In this document: piece by piece, positions 61,716-64,000 of the stretch
Position numbering within the stretch: position 1 is the first letter of the stretch
Layout: the number at the start of each line of letters is the position of its first letter
Assembly: GCA_002869065.1 (NCBI GenBank)
Contig: PKTR01000002.1
Coordinates: 310,001-374,000 of the forward strand
Source: Hyphomicrobiales bacterium
GTDB taxonomy: Bacteria > Pseudomonadota > Alphaproteobacteria > Rhizobiales > Rhodobiaceae
Length of the DNA: 64,000 nt
Reading direction: 5' to 3'
Position numbers and translations under genes: made by a program
The notes under the pieces: model-generated
Seen by the model: the letters and a program-made list of their open reading frames with translations, nothing else
Database searches by the model: none
What the model was told of the DNA's origin: nothing

Positions 61716-62653
61716 TCCTCTTTCTGACGCTTTGCTATATCGCACTGCTCTATGTGCTGGTGAAGATCCGCATCCTGCCGGCCAGCATGCCGGTCAAGCT
61801 GTCGCCGATCGCGTTTTCGCTGATCATTTTCGCAGTGCTATTCATTCCGCTGCAATGGGGCGCACCGGAGGGCGGCGTGCAGGTGCTGCGCCACTCGGTC
61901 CAGATCGTGCCGAATGTTGCCGGTCAGGTCATCGAGGTTCCGGTCAAGCCGAACACGCCGCTGAAAAAGGGCGACGTGCTGTTCAAGATCGAACCGACCC
62001 AATACCAGGCCAAGGTCGATCAGTTGCAGGCGCAGTTGAACCTGGCGAAGAAGCGGCTCGCCCAGTTCACCCAATTGAAGGAGCGCGAGGTCGGCAACCG
62101 CTTCCAGGTGGAAGAGGCCGAGGCCAATGTGGCCGGCCTCGAAGCGCAGCTCGGCAACGCCAAGTGGGAGCTGGACAACACCGTCGTGACCGCACCGGCG
62201 GACGGCTTCGTGACCAATGTCGCGCTGCGCCCGGGTTCGCGGGTCGCCGCGTTGCCACTTGCGCCGGTGATGGCCTTCATCGACACGTCCGAATCGCTTG
62301 TCGCCATGCAGGTGCAGCAGATCGCGGTGCGCAATATCGAGGCCGGACAGCCGGCGGATGTCACCTTCAAGGTGCTGCCCGGCGAGGTGTTCACCGCGAC
62401 CGTCGAACAGCTCATTCCGGCGAACGCGCTCGGTCAGGCGATGGTGTCGGGCATGGCCGCGAACCCAACCCAGCTTGGGGCGGTGCCGTTCGTTGCGTTG
62501 CTCAAGCTGGACGATACTGCGGCTGCCGAGCGGCTGCCGAGCGGTGCCTTTGGCAAAGCGGCGATCTACACCAAGTCCGGCGAGGCCGGCCACATCATCC
62601 GCAAGATCACGCTGTGGATGGATGCCTGGCTGAACTACGTCGTACCGTTCTGA
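61712..62653 (+). CDS. HlyD-family membrane fusion protein (YiaV-like)
   Basis: 313 residues. N-terminal hydrophobic helices (ILFLTLCYIALLYVLVKI and PIAFSLIIFAVLFIPLQW), lipoyl-like half SVQIVPNVAGQVIEVPVKPN, a coiled-coil hairpin (about residues 110-165), the second lipoyl half TVVTAPADGFVTNVALRPGSRV and a beta-barrel domain. This is the adaptor of tripartite exporters, but no inner-membrane pump or TolC is next to it. Probably works with YiaW-like partner or acts as a stand-alone adaptor. Confidence 0.85.
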   Translation: MILFLTLCYIALLYVLVKIRILPASMPVKLSPIAFSLIIFAVLFIPLQWGAPEGGVQVLRHSVQIVPNVAGQVIEVPVKPNTPLKKGDVLFKIEPTQYQAKVDQLQAQLNLAKKRLAQFTQLKEREVGNRFQVEEAEANVAGLEAQLGNAKWELDNTVVTAPADGFVTNVALRPGSRVAALPLAPVMAFIDTSESLVAMQVQQIAVRNIEAGQPADVTFKVLPGEVFTATVEQLIPANALGQAMVSGMAANPTQLGAVPFVALLKLDDTAAAERLPSGAFGKAAIYTKSGEAGHIIRKITLWMDAWLNYVVPF

Positions 62654-62659
62654 TTTCGC

Positions 62660-63571
62660 TCAGCTGAGGAAGTCGAGCAGGGACAGACCGAGGATCTTGG
62701 CGAGCGCCGCATAGGACGCCTCAAGCTGCGTCTCGTAGGACGATATCTCGACGGCGACCTCGGCGATATCAACCTCGGTCGCCGCGGAGAGCAGTTCACC
62801 GGCAAGCGACACGGCGTTCTCGTTGCGCTCGATCGCAGCTTCAAGACGCCCGGCATCGAGCGATAGCTCGGTCTGGCCGGCGAGGATTTCGTCCAACGCC
62901 TCGGTCAGCAGGTCCATGCCGGTTTCACGCGCGTCGTCCGTCAACGTTGCGTCGGTGACGGTGGCGAAGCTCGCCAGCACCCGCAGCGCCTTTTCGAGCC
63001 CGCTCTGGTTTGCGGTCAGTCCATAGTCGACCACCTCGGACGACGACACCCGCACCGACGAGGTGCGGTCATTGCCCTGGTAGTAGTCCGAGTTCGTCGT
63101 TGTCAGCGTTGTCATGTCGTAGCTGACGCCATCGAGCGAAACGGCCTCGTTGCCGGTGTTGCTGCCGGCGAACAGGTAGCGGCCGTTGAACTGGGTGTTG
63201 AGCAGGGCGATCAGTTCATCGCGGGCGGATTCGGCCGCGCTCGCCACCGTCTCCGCCCCGCTGCCGGTCGACGAAGACGACAGGGTCGAGGTGAAGTTGG
63301 TCAGCAGATCGGTGATCGACGACATCGCATCATAGGCGGTCTCGATGCGGTTGACCGCTGTCGTCGCGGCATCGGAGTAGGTGGTCAGGCGGGCGGTCGT
63401 GGTCTCCAGATCGATGACGTCGCCAGCCTTGCCGCCAAGCCCGCCATAGTCGAAGGACACGAGGCCGGAGGCTTCCTGAAGCTGCAGCTCGCTCATGCGG
63501 GCATTGGCCGCCATCGACGCCTGCAGCATCTGGCTGGAAAGGGAAAAGGTCGCTACCCGCATCGCCGTCAT
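62660..63571 (-). CDS. flgL: Flagellar hook-filament junction protein FlgL
   Basis: 303 residues of the flagellin/FlgL family. N-terminal flagellin-like helix (MRVATFSLSSQMLQASMAANARMSELQLQ in parts), a middle domain with NTQFNGRYLFAGSNTG, and a C-terminal helix with ISSYETQLEASYAALAKILGLSLLDFL. Joins the hook to the filament after FlgK. GGGAGG eight bases before ATG at 63571. Follows flgK directly, in the normal order. Confidence 0.92.
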   Translation of the reverse strand: MTAMRVATFSLSSQMLQASMAANARMSELQLQEASGLVSFDYGGLGGKAGDVIDLETTTARLTTYSDAATTAVNRIETAYDAMSSITDLLTNFTSTLSSSSTGSGAETVASAAESARDELIALLNTQFNGRYLFAGSNTGNEAVSLDGVSYDMTTLTTTNSDYYQGNDRTSSVRVSSSEVVDYGLTANQSGLEKALRVLASFATVTDATLTDDARETGMDLLTEALDEILAGQTELSLDAGRLEAAIERNENAVSLAGELLSAATEVDIAEVAVEISSYETQLEASYAALAKILGLSLLDFLS

Positions 63572-63585
63572 CGTTCCCGCCTCCC

Positions 63586-64000
63586 CTACTGGACCGCCGC
63601 CAGCAGCGTGTCGAACATCTCGCCGATCATGTCGAGGATCTGGGCGGCGATCGAATAGAGCTCTTCCATCTCGGCGAGGCGCTGGGTTTCCTCGTCGAGA
63701 TTGACGCCGCCGGCCGCGGACCGCGCGCTTTCCAGCGCCTCGTAGGCGGTCTGTTTGGTCTCGAGCGTCGAGGCCGCCTGTGTCGCCGCAGTTGCCTTGT
63801 CGGTGACCATCTCGGCCATGTATCCGGCAAAGCTCGTCTTCGTCGCGCCGAGCCCGCCGGCGGCATCGAACGATATCGCCTCAGCCATCAGATCGACGAG
63901 GGCATTGGCGAGCGTGGTGTCGCCATCGAAGAGCACCGTGTCGCCGGCAGTCAGCGTTGCGTCGCTGCTCAGCTCGGCGGTCGGCAGGCTGCCGGACGAG
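63586..64000 (-). CDS. flgK: Flagellar hook-associated protein FlgK, 3' part
   Basis: Only the last 137 or so residues are in the window; the frame remains open to position 64000. The C-terminal FlgK signature GGVNLDEETQRLAEMEELYSIAAQILDMIGEMFDTLL is visible in pieces. GTG codons inside are not the start. Located 14 bases upstream of flgL, same strand. Confidence 0.9.
   Translation of the reverse strand, partial: SSGSLPTAELSSDATLTAGDTVLFDGDTTLANALVDLMAEAISFDAAGGLGATKTSFAGYMAEMVTDKATAATQAASTLETKQTAYEALESARSAAGGVNLDEETQRLAEMEELYSIAAQILDMIGEMFDTLLAAVQ

Overview
The window is a GC-rich chromosomal segment of an alphaproteobacterium, most likely of the order Hyphomicrobiales (Rhizobiales). The indications are an alphaproteobacterial GTTC-N7-GTTC type LexA box upstream of comM, rhizobial-style intergenic palindromes, an OlsB ornithine acyltransferase, a Rhizobiales-type lpoA-like/rsmI/yraN neighbourhood and a flgK-flgL pair. 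The order is inferred from gene content, not from rRNA.

Layout. 1-5.9 kb: aromatic catabolism. The end of ligB (protocatechuate 4,5-dioxygenase beta), an HbpS/GlcG-like protein, two copies of a 147-bp inverted-repeat element, then ferredoxin reductase, ferredoxin and cytochrome P450 (a complete class I P450 system) with a divergent AraC regulator. 6.0-18.5 kb: an unusual cytochrome module. On the minus strand lie a Crp/Fnr regulator with an N-terminal cysteine cluster, a single gene fusing CcmF to CcmH, ccmI, a 793-residue c-type cytochrome with twelve CxxCH motifs, and a small Rap1a/Tai-like secreted protein. Next to it are a hybrid sensor kinase, a divergent OmpR-type regulator and an internally duplicated diheme cytochrome. 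18.5-27 kb: gabTD, a TetR/SDR pair and an ABC importer of the 2-aminoethylphosphonate/iron type. 27.7-32.2 kb: a pyruvate:ferredoxin oxidoreductase operon whose last gene fuses a GltD-like flavoprotein to a two-cluster ferredoxin. 32-40 kb: OlsB, a hybrid kinase, ComM and a globin-coupled chemoreceptor with a CZB domain. 40-56 kb: mostly housekeeping genes (gshB, cysK, dut, coaBC, lpoA-like, rsmI, yraN, a SulP transporter, a DapA-like aldolase, an EamA transporter, rhodanese, mepA, a CHAD protein, msrA). 56.5-64 kb: tRNA-Ser(GGA) followed by tandem repeats, a set of secreted proteins, an AraC regulator, a YiaW/YiaV-like pair and flagellar flgL and flgK (cut by the window edge).

How it fits together. 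The strongest candidate for an undescribed system is 6.5-18.5 kb. Crp/Fnr, ccmFH and ccmI are chained by 4-nt ATGA overlaps, and the many-heme cytochrome lies directly downstream. This resembles the logic of dedicated heme lyases such as NrfEFG, but here the client would be a dodecaheme protein with only canonical CxxCH sites. The upstream region holds two copies of GCGATCGC 52 bp apart and four TGTAAC motifs. Oxygen and redox themes recur in the window (Fnr-like cysteines, PFOR, HemAT-like receptor, MsrA, GshB), which fits a facultatively anaerobic or microaerobic lifestyle. That last step is inference.
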